From the NCBI GenBank assembly GCA_041686855.1, contig JAWLDA010000002.1:372001-436000 (forward strand): a stretch of 64,000 nt of DNA, in the 5' to 3' direction. Positions 17,444 to 26,486 of this stretch are shown in pieces. The translations under genes and the position numbers were made by a program. Within the stretch, counting starts at the first letter, position 1. Each line of letters begins with the position of its first letter. The DNA comes from JAWLDA01 sp041686855 (GTDB lineage Bacteria; Bacillota; Limnochordia; DTU080; RSA5). The notes under the pieces were generated by a model. The model was not told the origin of the DNA, made no database searches, and saw nothing but the letters and a program-made list of their open reading frames with translations.

Positions 17444-19636
17444 ATGGGCATAGTCAGCCTGTTGCGGCGTCACGGGCGCTTGATCGCTCTTTTGGCGCTC
17501 GTCGCTCTCCTTCCTGTCGCAGTGACGGCCGCACGGGGAGCGTGGCTCATCGCACAACTCGAGCCTGGAGCCGCCAATCGCGCCGCTGTCCTCTACGACG
17601 TCCACGGAGAGCTCTTGACGACCCTTGGCGAGCGCCGCAGCCCATTCGTTCCATACTCTAAGATCCCTACGGAGCTCGTCAACGCTGTCGTTGCCACTGA
17701 AGACAACCGCTTTTGGCGCCACCGAGGTGTGGACATAATCGGCATTGCCCGAGCAGTCATTGCCAACTTGCGTGCGGGCGAGCGAGCCCAGGGTGCCAGC
17801 ACCGTTACCCAGCAGTTGGCTCGGAATCTCTATCTTAGCCGCGAGAAGACCTTTATGCGTAAGTTCCAGGAGGCAATCTACGCGATCCTCCTTGAGCTGC
17901 GCTTCTCCAAGCGACAGATCATGGAGCTCTACTTAAATCGCATCTACTACGGGGAAGGGGCTTATGGAATCGGTGAAGCGGCCCGCACCTACTTCGACAA
18001 GTCGACCGAGGAGCTGACACTCGCTGAGAGCGCACTCCTTGTGGCCGTGCTGCGCGCCCCCAGCGCGCTCTCTCCTCACAACAACCTTCCTGAAGCCCGC
18101 GAGCGACGCAACCTCGTCCTCCGCCGAATGAGAGAGTTAGGTATGATCACGGAAACAGAGCAGAGGCTGGCGACGCTCTCTGCGGTCGCCCTCACCAACC
18201 GACGTGGCGGCACAGCCCCCTACTTCGTCGACCACGTCCGTTCATGGCTGGTGGACCGCTTCGGAACGGACATGGTGTTCAGTGGCGACTTGCGAGTTTG
18301 GACAACCCTTGATCCCAAGGTGCAAAGCGCTGCCGACCGCTCCCTGGCAGACTCCCAGGGGGCAATCGTCTCCCTCGACCCGACTTCAGGAGCGATCTCC
18401 GCTCTAGTTGGGGGACGGAGTTATTCAGAGAGCCAGTTTAATCGGGCGACTCAGGCGCGGCGTCAGCCTGGCTCCGCGATGAAACCCTTCATTTACGCCG
18501 CTGCACTCGAACGCGGCTGGCAGTTGAACGACCTGGTAAACGATGTGCCCCAAGCGTACGGAGAGTATACCCCCGAAAACTTTAAGGACGAGTATTGGGG
18601 CACCGTCACGCTCAAGCACGCACTGACTGAATCGCTCAACAACGGCTCCGTTTGGCTCTTGCAACAGATCGGTGTGGGCGCGGGGTATGAGATGGCGCGC
18701 CGTCTGGGTCTCAGCCTATCACGCGAAGACCGCAATCTTGCCCTCGCGCTCGGAGGCATCACCCACGGAGTAACGCCTCTCGCGCTGGCGGCCGCCTACG
18801 TGCCCTTTGCAAACGGAGGGGTGTACCATCCGCCGTTCGCGGTGCGGGAAGTGCAGACCGCCCAGGGAGAAGTGCTCTACCGCCATCAGGGTAGGGATCG
18901 CCGTGTCCTCTCGCCGGAAGTGGCGTACTTCATCACGGATATGCTCCAGGATGCCGTGAACTCGGGGACCGGTGTGGCGGCCAACATCGGGCGACCTCAG
19001 GCCGGAAAGACAGGGACGACCAATGGGCTCGTGAGCGCGTGGTTTGTGGGGTATACGCCGCAATTGGTCGCCTCCGTCTACGTTGGTGAAGACGACCGCA
19101 CACCACTGAACGGCGGCGGCGGTACGTTGGCAGCCCCGATTTGGGGTCGCTTTGCTCTGGAGGCGCTCCAGGGGATTCCGGTGCTGAGTTTCACTCGTCC
19201 ATCGTTCGTCGTAGACGGCGTTGTCGTCGACATCTTCACCGGCCTTCGAGCGAATGAAGCATGCGCCTACCGTGAAGTGAGCAGCTTTGTTCGTGGCCAA
19301 GAACCCCAACAGTACGCTCCATGCTCATGGGGTGTCGCGCAGCGCCCGCAGCCGACACCCGACTTCGGGCAAGCCGAAGCGCCCTGGGGCGACACCTCTT
19401 TGGAGGGCTCTCCGCCTGCGCCGCCTACCCCCACTACGCCGGATTCGGGGGATACGCCCCACTCACCGCCGTCCTCATTGACCGCGCCTTCGAATCCGGA
19501 TCCCGCTACCGAAGGCGCGCCTCGACTGGAGAGAGCTTTTGATGCGGAGACCGTCGAGTCCAACGGCCCGAATGAATCTGAGAGCGAGCCGGCGACGCCC
19601 CTCTCAGACTGGCCCGGCCACATCGTCCCGTACTGA
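17444..19636 (+). CDS. Class A penicillin-binding protein (PBP1A type)
   Basis: Bifunctional peptidoglycan glycosyltransferase/transpeptidase, 730 residues, anchored by one N-terminal helix (about 12-36). The GT51 domain has the catalytic Glu86 in ATEDNRFWRHRGVD and the GASTVTQQLARN motif. The transpeptidase domain has the SxxK serine Ser344 (GSAMK), SLN at 397-399 and KTG at 522-524. A Pro/Ser/Thr/Glu-rich tail (about 625-730) follows without a recognisable fold. It is last in the plus-strand run and converges on rpsI across a terminator. Confidence 0.95.
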   Translation: MGIVSLLRRHGRLIALLALVALLPVAVTAARGAWLIAQLEPGAANRAAVLYDVHGELLTTLGERRSPFVPYSKIPTELVNAVVATEDNRFWRHRGVDIIGIARAVIANLRAGERAQGASTVTQQLARNLYLSREKTFMRKFQEAIYAILLELRFSKRQIMELYLNRIYYGEGAYGIGEAARTYFDKSTEELTLAESALLVAVLRAPSALSPHNNLPEARERRNLVLRRMRELGMITETEQRLATLSAVALTNRRGGTAPYFVDHVRSWLVDRFGTDMVFSGDLRVWTTLDPKVQSAADRSLADSQGAIVSLDPTSGAISALVGGRSYSESQFNRATQARRQPGSAMKPFIYAAALERGWQLNDLVNDVPQAYGEYTPENFKDEYWGTVTLKHALTESLNNGSVWLLQQIGVGAGYEMARRLGLSLSREDRNLALALGGITHGVTPLALAAAYVPFANGGVYHPPFAVREVQTAQGEVLYRHQGRDRRVLSPEVAYFITDMLQDAVNSGTGVAANIGRPQAGKTGTTNGLVSAWFVGYTPQLVASVYVGEDDRTPLNGGGGTLAAPIWGRFALEALQGIPVLSFTRPSFVVDGVVVDIFTGLRANEACAYREVSSFVRGQEPQQYAPCSWGVAQRPQPTPDFGQAEAPWGDTSLEGSPPAPPTPTTPDSGDTPHSPPSSLTAPSNPDPATEGAPRLERAFDAETVESNGPNESESEPATPLSDWPGHIVPY

Positions 19637-19647
19637 TGCAAGAGCAC

Positions 19648-19692
19648 AAAAAAAGCCCCCGCCATCCCAACACGTGAGTGGATGGCGGGGGC
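19648..19692 (-). terminator. Rho-independent terminator of rplM-rpsI
   Basis: A perfect 13-bp stem (19655-19667 with 19680-19692; GCCCCCGCCATCC on the plus strand) with a 12-base loop. On the minus strand it is followed by seven T residues (19654-19648). It may also block pbp1A transcripts on the plus strand, though without a good U-tract there. Confidence 0.95.
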
Positions 19693-19721
19693 CAACGTAT
19701 GTCCGAACTGACGCTGCTCGA

Positions 19722-20123
19722 TTAGCGCTTTGAGAACTGCGGCGCTTTGCGGGCCTTTTTGAGACCGTACTTGCGACGCTCCTTAGCCCGGGGGTCACGC
19801 GTGAGGTACCCAGCCCGTTTCAGCGGAATCCGGTACTCACCATCCGCCTCGAGAAGGGCTCGGGCAATACCGTGTCGCACGGCCCCAGCTTGTCCTGAGG
19901 TGCCGCCGCCTTGAATGTTGACGTACACATCAAAACGATCCTCAGTCTTGGTGACGCGCAAGGGGGAGCGTACAATCATCTCCAAAACAGGACGCCCAAA
20001 GTACTCAGAGGCGTCTTTGCCGTTGACGACGATCTTGCCGTTGCCTGATACGAGTCGCACCCGGGCAACAGCGCTCTTGCGGCGTCCAGTTCCGCGCAGT
20101 TGATCTTCAGCGATGGCCATCAA
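19722..20123 (-). CDS. rpsI: 30S ribosomal protein S9
   Basis: 133 residues of the small subunit head protein. It opens with GTGRRKSAVARVRLVSGNG and ends in PQFSKR, the tail that reaches the P-site tRNA. It follows rplM by 12 bases, the usual L13-S9 pair, and is closed by the strong terminator at 19648-19692. Confidence 0.98.
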   Translation of the reverse strand: MMAIAEDQLRGTGRRKSAVARVRLVSGNGKIVVNGKDASEYFGRPVLEMIVRSPLRVTKTEDRFDVYVNIQGGGTSGQAGAVRHGIARALLEADGEYRIPLKRAGYLTRDPRAKERRKYGLKKARKAPQFSKR

Positions 20124-20135
20124 AAACCTCCTCCC

Positions 20136-20573
20136 TTACGCTTCCACGTCCAACGGTTGTGGTTGCTGTGCTTGATGCGGATGCTCGGCTCCGGCGTACA
20201 CTTTGAGCTTACGAATTTGACGACGCCCCAAGCGGTTGTGCGGGAGCATGCCCCATACGGCGATCTCAATCATCCGCTCAGGACGGGTCTCCTGCATCTG
20301 ACCGGCCGTGCGTGTTTTGAGTCCACCGGGATATCCGGTGTGGCGGTAGTAGACCTTTTTCTCCGCTTTATTTCCGGAGAGGTGGATCTCACCCGCGTTG
20401 ACCACGATCACGTGGTCTCCCATGTCGACGTGAGGCGCAAACTTTGGATTGTGCTTCCCACGCAGTACGTGTGCGACTTGACTGGCCAGTCGACCCAACG
20501 TCTTTCCCTTGGCGTCAACAATGTACCATTTTTGATCAACGTCGGCACTCTTAGGCATGTACGTCTTCTGCAA
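20136..20573 (-). CDS. rplM: 50S ribosomal protein L13
   Basis: 145 residues; KWYIVDAKGKTLGRLAS and the GDHVIVVNAGEI and HNRLGR motifs identify it. The TTG at 20573 gives MQKTYMPKSA, which fits the family N-terminus; a GTG one codon upstream (20576) lies closer to the AAGGGGG site. It heads the L13-S9 unit from its own promoter, with a leader of about 100 bases. Confidence 0.97.
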   Translation of the reverse strand: MQKTYMPKSADVDQKWYIVDAKGKTLGRLASQVAHVLRGKHNPKFAPHVDMGDHVIVVNAGEIHLSGNKAEKKVYYRHTGYPGGLKTRTAGQMQETRPERMIEIAVWGMLPHNRLGRRQIRKLKVYAGAEHPHQAQQPQPLDVEA

Positions 20574-20627
20574 CACACTGTCCCCCTTGCCTTATCTAGC
20601 TGGTCCCTTCGACGTCACGGGGGATCG

Positions 20628-20659
20628 AAGAGCAGCGGAAATCCAATCTACTCGCTCTT
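20628..20659 (-). promoter_or_regulatory. Stem-loop in the rplM leader (candidate L13 leader)
   Basis: In the ~100-base untranslated leader of rplM, AAGAGC (20659-20654 on the minus strand) pairs with GCTCTT (20633-20628) around a 20-base loop. Bacillota often have an autoregulatory L13 leader at this place; position supports it, but the consensus could not be verified by eye. Confidence 0.35.
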
Positions 20660-20682
20660 TTGGAAAAACAAGTCCACGGTCC

Positions 20683-20712
20683 ATTCTAATATAGAGCCCA
20701 AACCGGTGTCAA
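20683..20712 (-). promoter_or_regulatory. Promoter of rplM-rpsI
   Basis: On the minus strand TTGACA (20712-20707) is followed after 18 bases by TAGAAT (20688-20683). The -35 overlaps the truA stop codon, giving rplM-rpsI independent transcription from the truA end. Confidence 0.8.
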
Positions 20713-21491
20713 GGAGTATTACCTGCAATCGAATCACTCCCTGATGGGTACCGCACCCAGCGCAACACCAGCCCGTGTGGTGGGGCGGTCGGCCCAGCCT
20801 GAGCCCTGTCGCCTGAATTCAAAGCCTCACTGATCCAGGCGACGCGCCGCTCCCCCTTGGCGACACATAAGAGCGACCCGACGATCGTTCGTACCATGTG
20901 GTAGAGGAACCCATCCGCTTCGACTCGCAGGGTGATCAAAGGACCACTCCTGTCCACGCTGCACATCATCACGGTGCGCACCGTCGAGTGCACCGTCCGA
21001 TTGTTTCCGGAGAACGCCGCAAAGTCGTGGCGCCCCACGAGCCGGCCCGCCGCTTGGTCCATAGCATCCACATTAAGCCGGCCGCGAACAAAATAGGCGT
21101 ACCGGCGGTGCAAGGGCGACGGGAAGGTATCGTTGTAAATCGAGTACTCATACATCTTCGAAAGCGCGTCAAACCGGGCGTGAAACGAGTTGGGTACGTG
21201 TTCGCACTTGACGACTGTAAGATCATCGGCCAGGACAGCATTCAGCGCGTGGGCGACCCTATCATCAGGAATCGCCGTGCTCGCAGTACGCACATTGACG
21301 ACCTGTCCACTCGCGTGAACGCCGGTGTCGGTCCGCCCGGCCCCGACGATCTGTGCGTTCTCGCCCGTTAGACGTTGCCATGCCTCGGCCAACTCTTGCT
21401 GCACCGTACGTAGCCCGGAGCCACGCTGCGTCTGAAAGCCGTGAAAGTCGGAGCCGTCGTAGGCGATCGTCAACTTGAGATTGCGCATCAC
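20709..21491 (-). CDS. truA: tRNA pseudouridine synthase A (U38-40)
   Basis: Isomerises uridines 38-40 of the tRNA anticodon arm. 260 residues with the catalytic Asp in GAGRTDTGVHA, the opening LKLTIAYDGSDFHGFQ, and FHARFDALSKMYEY. GTG start (21491) three bases after the ecfT stop; co-transcribed with the ecf genes in the order typical of Bacillota. Confidence 0.96.
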   Translation of the reverse strand: MMRNLKLTIAYDGSDFHGFQTQRGSGLRTVQQELAEAWQRLTGENAQIVGAGRTDTGVHASGQVVNVRTASTAIPDDRVAHALNAVLADDLTVVKCEHVPNSFHARFDALSKMYEYSIYNDTFPSPLHRRYAYFVRGRLNVDAMDQAAGRLVGRHDFAAFSGNNRTVHSTVRTVMMCSVDRSGPLITLRVEADGFLYHMVRTIVGSLLCVAKGERRVAWISEALNSGDRAQAGPTAPPHGLVLRWVRYPSGSDSIAGNTP

Positions 21492-21494
21492 GCC

Positions 21495-22319
21495 TCACCC
21501 CAGCATCGATAGAATCTTATACGCCATCGGCATCCAGGACATGGCGAGGATCACTCCTTGGCTCCCCTTCCGCCTCATAGGAAGCGAGGATGTCGGCGGC
21601 GGCGGCGCAAGGGCTGCGCTCAAGGTCGAGCTCGTCTGCTGCCAGCCCCCCAGCCGACCTGATCTCAACTCTACGGCGAGCGCAAAGTCCTCCGCCCGGC
21701 GCAATGCAGCCGCCAAGATCGGAACGATCAAGCCCGTGACGTATCGAATACGACCCATCGGTGTCCAGCCGAGCAGCCCCGCTCCCCGAGCCTCCCAGGC
21801 CCAGCGCAACCGGACGGCTTCGTCCTGCAGGAGTGGTAAGAAGCGCACTGCCACCGCCAACCCGACGAGCAATGCGGAGAGGTCAATCCCCAACTTCCGC
21901 AGACGATCGCTGAGACGCCACACATGCCCCAATAAGGTCGAGGTACCCATGAATAGGGTCAACCAACCGACGGCAGCGCCCAGCGCCATCAGACGAGCGG
22001 CAGCGATTCCGGCCCGCTCCAGCGTCGCGCCGCTCCAATGAAGTGGGCCGAGCGAGAAGACTGGATCGTCTCCTCCCAAGCCACCAAAGCAGAGAGCAAT
22101 CACTGCAAAATAGGCGAAGGGGCGCAACCGCACCGCTAACGCACGCACCTTGGCGCGCAGCGTTAGGAAGGCGACAATTGCGATGGCGATCACCGCCAAC
22201 GAAGCCTCCGCCCAGGTCTGCATCGAAACGGCGGCCAACATCAGACCAAGAAAGGCCGTGGCGACGCCTCCTTGCCTCACCCGTTCAACCTCACGTGCGA
22301 GCGCACGCGTTGAATGCAC
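21495..22319 (-). CDS. ecfT: ECF transporter transmembrane subunit EcfT
   Basis: Membrane coupling subunit of an energy-coupling-factor vitamin importer. From the GTG at 22319 it gives 274 residues with several helices (LGLMLAAVSM, LAVIAIAIVAFLTL and others). The EcfT coupling motif is recognisable around LRWAWEARGAGLLG, and the ALRRAEDFALAVELRSGR segment near the C-terminus is typical. The frame stays open to 22412, but that extension lies wholly inside ecfA2, so the start is uncertain. No substrate-binding S component is in the window; such group II systems share one EcfA1A2T module among several S proteins. Confidence 0.88.
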   Translation of the reverse strand: MHSTRALAREVERVRQGGVATAFLGLMLAAVSMQTWAEASLAVIAIAIVAFLTLRAKVRALAVRLRPFAYFAVIALCFGGLGGDDPVFSLGPLHWSGATLERAGIAAARLMALGAAVGWLTLFMGTSTLLGHVWRLSDRLRKLGIDLSALLVGLAVAVRFLPLLQDEAVRLRWAWEARGAGLLGWTPMGRIRYVTGLIVPILAAALRRAEDFALAVELRSGRLGGWQQTSSTLSAALAPPPPTSSLPMRRKGSQGVILAMSWMPMAYKILSMLG

Positions 22320-23134
22320 GCTTCCGGCTCCACGTACGGCGAGGGGAACTCGCTCCCTCGTCCACCTGCTTGTGCGCACGCTCGACCTAGAGCGCCTCGA
22401 TCCCAAAGCCAAGCTCCTACAACGTCCCAGCGGTCCCCGCTGGTCAGCTCGTCCACTCGCACATCGCTGACGACTCGACCACCATCCAAGATCACCAAAC
22501 GATCTGCCCAGGCCAACGCTGACTCCAAGTCATGAGTGACGACCAGCGCACCGCCCCCTTCACGGGTAAATCGGCGTATCAGCCGACTGACGCGGCGGCC
22601 GCCACGTAGATCGAGTCCCGCTTCGGGCTCATCCAGCAGTAGAAGTTTGGGGCGATGAGCAACGGCCGCAGCGAGTGCGACCAACCGCTTCTCGCCACCG
22701 CTCAATTCGTGAGGTGAACGCGTCTGAACGTTTGGCGGAAGGCCCACTCGCTCAATCGCCTCGGCCACCGCCTCTTGACGCTGCGCTTCATCGAGACCGA
22801 CACGGCGACAGGTAAATGCGACCTCTGCGGCAACGGTGGTGGCAAAGAAGCCCCGCTCGGGAAATTGGAGCGCGACCCCCATGAGTCGTTGTACCCGCCG
22901 ACGCGCCCTCGACGTTCCCGTCAATCGTTGGCCGGCGATCCGAATCTCGCCGCGGCGTACCGGCAACACGCCTGCCGCCGCAAGCAACATCGTACTCTTG
23001 CCCGCGCCATTGGGACCTAGGAGTGCTACCCCTTCGCCCTCATCGACCGAGAGTGTCACCTCGGCGAGCGCCCGATGGTGTAGTGCCGAAAGTGCGTCGT
23101 AGAGTTCTACGTCTACAGCTTCAAAGCGGAGCAC
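22277..23134 (-). CDS. ecfA2: ECF transporter ATPase, second subunit
   Basis: ABC ATPase of the ECF module, 285 residues. Walker A GPNGAGKS, Q-loop QFPERGFF, signature LSGGEKR, Walker B LLLLDEP followed by an intact D-loop EAGLD, and switch His in VVTHD. Starts inside the end of ecfA1 (22-base overlap) and its end overlaps ecfT, indicating coupled translation of the complex. Confidence 0.92.
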   Translation of the reverse strand: MLRFEAVDVELYDALSALHHRALAEVTLSVDEGEGVALLGPNGAGKSTMLLAAAGVLPVRRGEIRIAGQRLTGTSRARRRVQRLMGVALQFPERGFFATTVAAEVAFTCRRVGLDEAQRQEAVAEAIERVGLPPNVQTRSPHELSGGEKRLVALAAAVAHRPKLLLLDEPEAGLDLRGGRRVSRLIRRFTREGGGALVVTHDLESALAWADRLVILDGGRVVSDVRVDELTSGDRWDVVGAWLWDRGALGRACAQAGGRGSEFPSPYVEPEACIQRVRSHVRLNG

Positions 23135-23946
23135 AAGCTCTCGACCGCCCTTTCGTCAAGCCCTTCCATCTCGGACGACGACTGTGGCAGACGCTCGGGG
23201 TCGAGGCAGTCGAGTAAAGCCAAGGCTGTGTCGCAGCGTATACCGAGGTGTTGCAGCAATTCAAGACGCCGCAACACGTGTTGCGGCCGTCCCGCGAGCG
23301 CGACACGGCCGTTGGCCAGACAGAGAACCCGATCGGCGATCCTGGCTTCCTGAGGCTGATGCGTAACGTATAGGACACCCACACCCGCGTCGCTCGCCAA
23401 CGAGTTCACACTTTGCCAAAAGGCGCGGGCTTCATCCTTGGGTAAGTGGCCTGTCGGTTCATCGAGCACCCACAGCGTTGCTCCGCCGGCCAGCGCGCCG
23501 GCTAGCGCAACCCTTTGGATCTCACCGCCGCTCAGCGCGCTCATGGGACGGTGCAAGGCCCATTCCATCCCAACAGCCTCCAACGCTCCCCGGACACGCA
23601 CCGCGACCCGCTCAGGCGACTCACCGCGCACATGTGCCGCAAAGCCAACGTCTTCCGCGACACTCTCCCCGACGACGTTGGCCTGGGGATCTTGGGCGAC
23701 GTAAGCCAACCCGGATGCCCAGACGTCGCCCGAGATAGGAGAGAGGAGACCGCATGCAAGCCGTACGACGGTCGACTTGCCGCTACCGTTGGCTCCCATC
23801 AATGCGATGCGCTCACCGGCAGAGACCGTAAACGAGATGTCGTGCACGACGGGCGTCTGTGAGTCGTAGCCGAAGCTCACGCCCGCAAGCGTGAGCAAGG
23901 GCTGCCCATTAGGTACAGACGTGCTACCTCGTTTCACCTGTCTCAA
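23113..23946 (-). CDS. ecfA1: ECF transporter ATPase, first subunit, with altered D-loop
   Basis: 277-residue ABC ATPase partner of EcfA2. Walker A GANGSGKS, Q-loop QDPQANVV, signature LSGGEIQR, Walker B LWVLDEP and switch His in YVTHQ are present. The D-loop reads TGHLPKDE, lacking the usual Asp after Leu (EcfA proteins normally have xxLDP). Catalytic Glu is kept. It follows rplQ, as usual in Bacillota. Confidence 0.9.
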   Translation of the reverse strand: MRQVKRGSTSVPNGQPLLTLAGVSFGYDSQTPVVHDISFTVSAGERIALMGANGSGKSTVVRLACGLLSPISGDVWASGLAYVAQDPQANVVGESVAEDVGFAAHVRGESPERVAVRVRGALEAVGMEWALHRPMSALSGGEIQRVALAGALAGGATLWVLDEPTGHLPKDEARAFWQSVNSLASDAGVGVLYVTHQPQEARIADRVLCLANGRVALAGRPQHVLRRLELLQHLGIRCDTALALLDCLDPERLPQSSSEMEGLDERAVESLCSALKL

Positions 23947-24028
23947 CCGCCTTTACATGAACACAGACAAATGGCGACGAGGCAATGCCCGTCGCCACCC
24001 ATACTCACTTTCGCGCCTTTAGTCTTAT

Positions 24029-24367
24029 TTAAACCAGTTCGAGCAGCGACATGGGCGCTGCATCGCCCTGACGAGGTCCCAGGCTGAGTACGCGCGTATA
24101 GCCACCGTTACGCTCCGTGTACCGGGGCGCGATCTCTTCAAAAAGTTTCTTAACCGCCTCAGGATTTGCAAGGAAGGCTGCAGCCTGCCGCCTGGCATGC
24201 AGGTCTCCTCGCTTACCTAGGGTGACCATCTTGTCCACGAGGGGCTTCGCCGCCTTGGCCTTGCCCGTGGTCGTCTCTATTTTACCGTGAATCAAAACGG
24301 AACTAACCAGACCTTTCAACAACGCCTTGCGCTGACTCTCGGTCCGGCCCAGCTTTTGCAGGCTCAT
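24029..24367 (-). CDS. rplQ: 50S ribosomal protein L17
   Basis: 112 residues, the short bacterial form: KLGRTESQRKALLKGL at the start and IETTTGKAKAAKPLVDKMVTLGKRGDLHARRQ in the core. It follows rpoA by 21 bases at the end of the alpha operon; ecfA1 continues 80 bases downstream. Confidence 0.98.
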   Translation of the reverse strand: MSLQKLGRTESQRKALLKGLVSSVLIHGKIETTTGKAKAAKPLVDKMVTLGKRGDLHARRQAAAFLANPEAVKKLFEEIAPRYTERNGGYTRVLSLGPRQGDAAPMSLLELV

Positions 24368-24388
24368 CCGCTAACGGACGACCTCCTT

Positions 24389-25330
24389 TTATTCATCAGA
24401 TTCGCGTAGCGACAACTGCAGCGCGGCCAGTTTCTCTCTCACTTCTTGGAGGGACTTCTTTCCGAGGTTGCGTACTTTCATCATATCCTCTTCGGAGCGC
24501 CTCGTAAGCTCCTCCACCGTGTTGATTCCTGCGCGCTTTAAGCAGTTGTACGAACGAACGGAAAGATCCAGCTCCTCAATGGTCATCTCCATGAGGCGAT
24601 CCTTCTCTTCCTCTTCTTTCTCGACCATAATCTCCATACCGTCCGCATCCTCGTCGAGACCGATAAAGAAGCGAAGGTGCTCGGTAAGAATCTTGGCCGA
24701 GAGGCTCACAGCCTCGTTAGGAGCGATACTGCCGTCCGTCCACACCTCGAGGATGAGTCGGTCGTAATCGGTCACCTGGCCCACTCGAGTATCTTCGACT
24801 CGGAAGTTCACCCGGCGCACAGGGGTGAAGATAGAGTCTATGGCGATCACCCCGATGGGCTGATCTGCCGACTTGTTCCTCTCCGCCGATACGTAGCCGC
24901 GCCCTTTGGCGACCGTAATCTCCATCTCCAAGCGAGTATCCTCTGAGAGGGTCGCAATGTGCAGGTCCGGATTTAAGATCTCGACTGAGCTTGGGGCCTG
25001 AAAGTCCCCAGCCCTCACCTCGCCGGCGTTCTCCGTAACAAAGTGAAGGGCGACGGGCTCGTCCTCGTGCATCTTGATCAACATGCCCTTGAGGTTAAGG
25101 ACGATATCCGTTGTGTCTTCTACGACCCCTGGGATCGTAGAAAACTCGTGTAGCACGCCATCAATCCGCACCGACGTTACCGCCGCGCCCGGCAACGAAG
25201 AGAGCAGAATGCGCCGGAGCGAATTCCCCAGTGTCGTGCCGTACCCGCGCTCGAGCGGCTCTACGACGAACCGCCCATACTCCCTTGTGATCTCCTCCGT
25301 GTCGATCCTCGGCTTTTCGATTTCAATCAT
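24389..25330 (-). CDS. rpoA: RNA polymerase alpha subunit
   Basis: 313 residues. The N-terminal assembly domain has GYGTTLGNSLRRILLSSLPG. The C-terminal domain, which contacts UP elements and activators, is at about 245-305 (ELDLSVRSYNCLKRAG, VRNLGKKSL). The linker between them is acidic (MVEKEEEEKD). Sits between rpsD and rplQ in the standard alpha operon order. Confidence 0.98.
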   Translation of the reverse strand: MIEIEKPRIDTEEITREYGRFVVEPLERGYGTTLGNSLRRILLSSLPGAAVTSVRIDGVLHEFSTIPGVVEDTTDIVLNLKGMLIKMHEDEPVALHFVTENAGEVRAGDFQAPSSVEILNPDLHIATLSEDTRLEMEITVAKGRGYVSAERNKSADQPIGVIAIDSIFTPVRRVNFRVEDTRVGQVTDYDRLILEVWTDGSIAPNEAVSLSAKILTEHLRFFIGLDEDADGMEIMVEKEEEEKDRLMEMTIEELDLSVRSYNCLKRAGINTVEELTRRSEEDMMKVRNLGKKSLQEVREKLAALQLSLRESDE

Positions 25331-25359
25331 GATCCGAAACCCTCCTTCAAAGAGCCGGA

Positions 25360-25989
25360 TTAGCGGGAGTAGTGCTCGACGATCAGATGCTCCTCAACCT
25401 GAACGTCAATTTGGTCCCGGCTGGGCAAGCTCTTCACCTTGCCGACAAGGGCCTCGGCATCCAGCTCCAGCCACTCCGAAACGCCACGACTCTTGGCAGC
25501 TTCAACGCTCTCTTTAATCGCGCTCAAGTTGCGGCTGCGCTCGCGCACCGAGATCGTGTCGCCCTCTTTGACCAAGTAAGAAGGAATGTCCACCTTTTGG
25601 CCATTCACTTCAAAGTGCCCGTGCATCACCAATTGGCGTGCAGCAGGCCTTGACGTGGCAAACCCAAGACGGTAAACCATATTGTCGAGGCGTGACTCCA
25701 AAATGACGAGAAGGTTTTCACCCGTCACACCCTTGCGACGCGCCGCCTCGTCGTAGTAACGCCTAAACTGACGCTCCAGCACCCCATAAATGCGACGCAG
25801 CTTCTGTTTCTCACGGATATGCAATCCGTACTCGGACGTGCGCTGCCGACGCCCCTGACCGTGTTGACCTGGTGGGTAGGTACGTCGGTCGACAGGACAC
25901 TTATCCGTGTAGCACTTCTCGCCCTTTAGGAACAACTTTTCGCCTTCACGCCTGCACAGTCGGCAAACGGGACCCGTATGTCGTGCCAT
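25360..25989 (-). CDS. rpsD: 30S ribosomal protein S4 (zinc form)
   Basis: 209 residues. Cys9, Cys12, Cys26 and Cys31 form the N-terminal zinc site that many S4 proteins have lost. An S4 RNA-binding domain lies around 95-155 (SRLDNMVYRLGFATSRPAARQ). In the alpha operon between rpsK and rpoA; in Bacillota rpsD is often elsewhere, so its place here is informative for classification. Confidence 0.98.
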   Translation of the reverse strand: MARHTGPVCRLCRREGEKLFLKGEKCYTDKCPVDRRTYPPGQHGQGRRQRTSEYGLHIREKQKLRRIYGVLERQFRRYYDEAARRKGVTGENLLVILESRLDNMVYRLGFATSRPAARQLVMHGHFEVNGQKVDIPSYLVKEGDTISVRERSRNLSAIKESVEAAKSRGVSEWLELDAEALVGKVKSLPSRDQIDVQVEEHLIVEHYSR

Positions 25990-26010
25990 GGATTAAATCA
26001 ACACCTCCAA

Positions 26011-26406
26011 TTAAACCCTACGCCGTTTCGGCGGCCGACACCCATTGTGCGGAATCGGCGTCACGTCTTTGATCAGACTCACATCGAGCCCAGCGGCCTG
26101 CAACGAACGGATCGCCGCTTCACGTCCGGCTCCCGGTCCCTTGACGTACACTTCAATCTCACGTACGCCGTGGTCCATTGCAGCACGCGCCGCCGTCTCG
26201 GCAGCCATGCCCGCCGCATAAGGGGTCCCCTTGCGCGAACCCTTAAATCCCTGGTTGCCAGCAGACGACCATGAAAGGACATTACCCTGCTTATCAGTGA
26301 TCGTTACGATCGTATTGTTAAACGTTGAACGGATGTGCGCAATCCCAGTGGGCACGTTCTTCCGCTCTCGCCGCCGGGGGCGCGCCCCCCGTGCCGGTCT
26401 ACCCAA
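26011..26406 (-). CDS. rpsK: 30S ribosomal protein S11
   Basis: 131 residues with GIAHIRSTFNNTIVTITDKQGN and GVSLIKDVTPIPHNGCRPPKRRRV-type C-terminus (here DVSLIKDVTPIPHNG). TTG start with AGGAGG eight bases upstream. Followed by rpsD. Confidence 0.98.
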   Translation of the reverse strand: MGRPARGARPRRRERKNVPTGIAHIRSTFNNTIVTITDKQGNVLSWSSAGNQGFKGSRKGTPYAAGMAAETAARAAMDHGVREIEVYVKGPGAGREAAIRSLQAAGLDVSLIKDVTPIPHNGCRPPKRRRV

Positions 26407-26486
26407 ATGGAAAACCTCCTCTAGGTTCCACTACCAAGTATTCGCAAAAACGGTTCCTATTTATGCCAAGAATTCGCGAAGAACTC

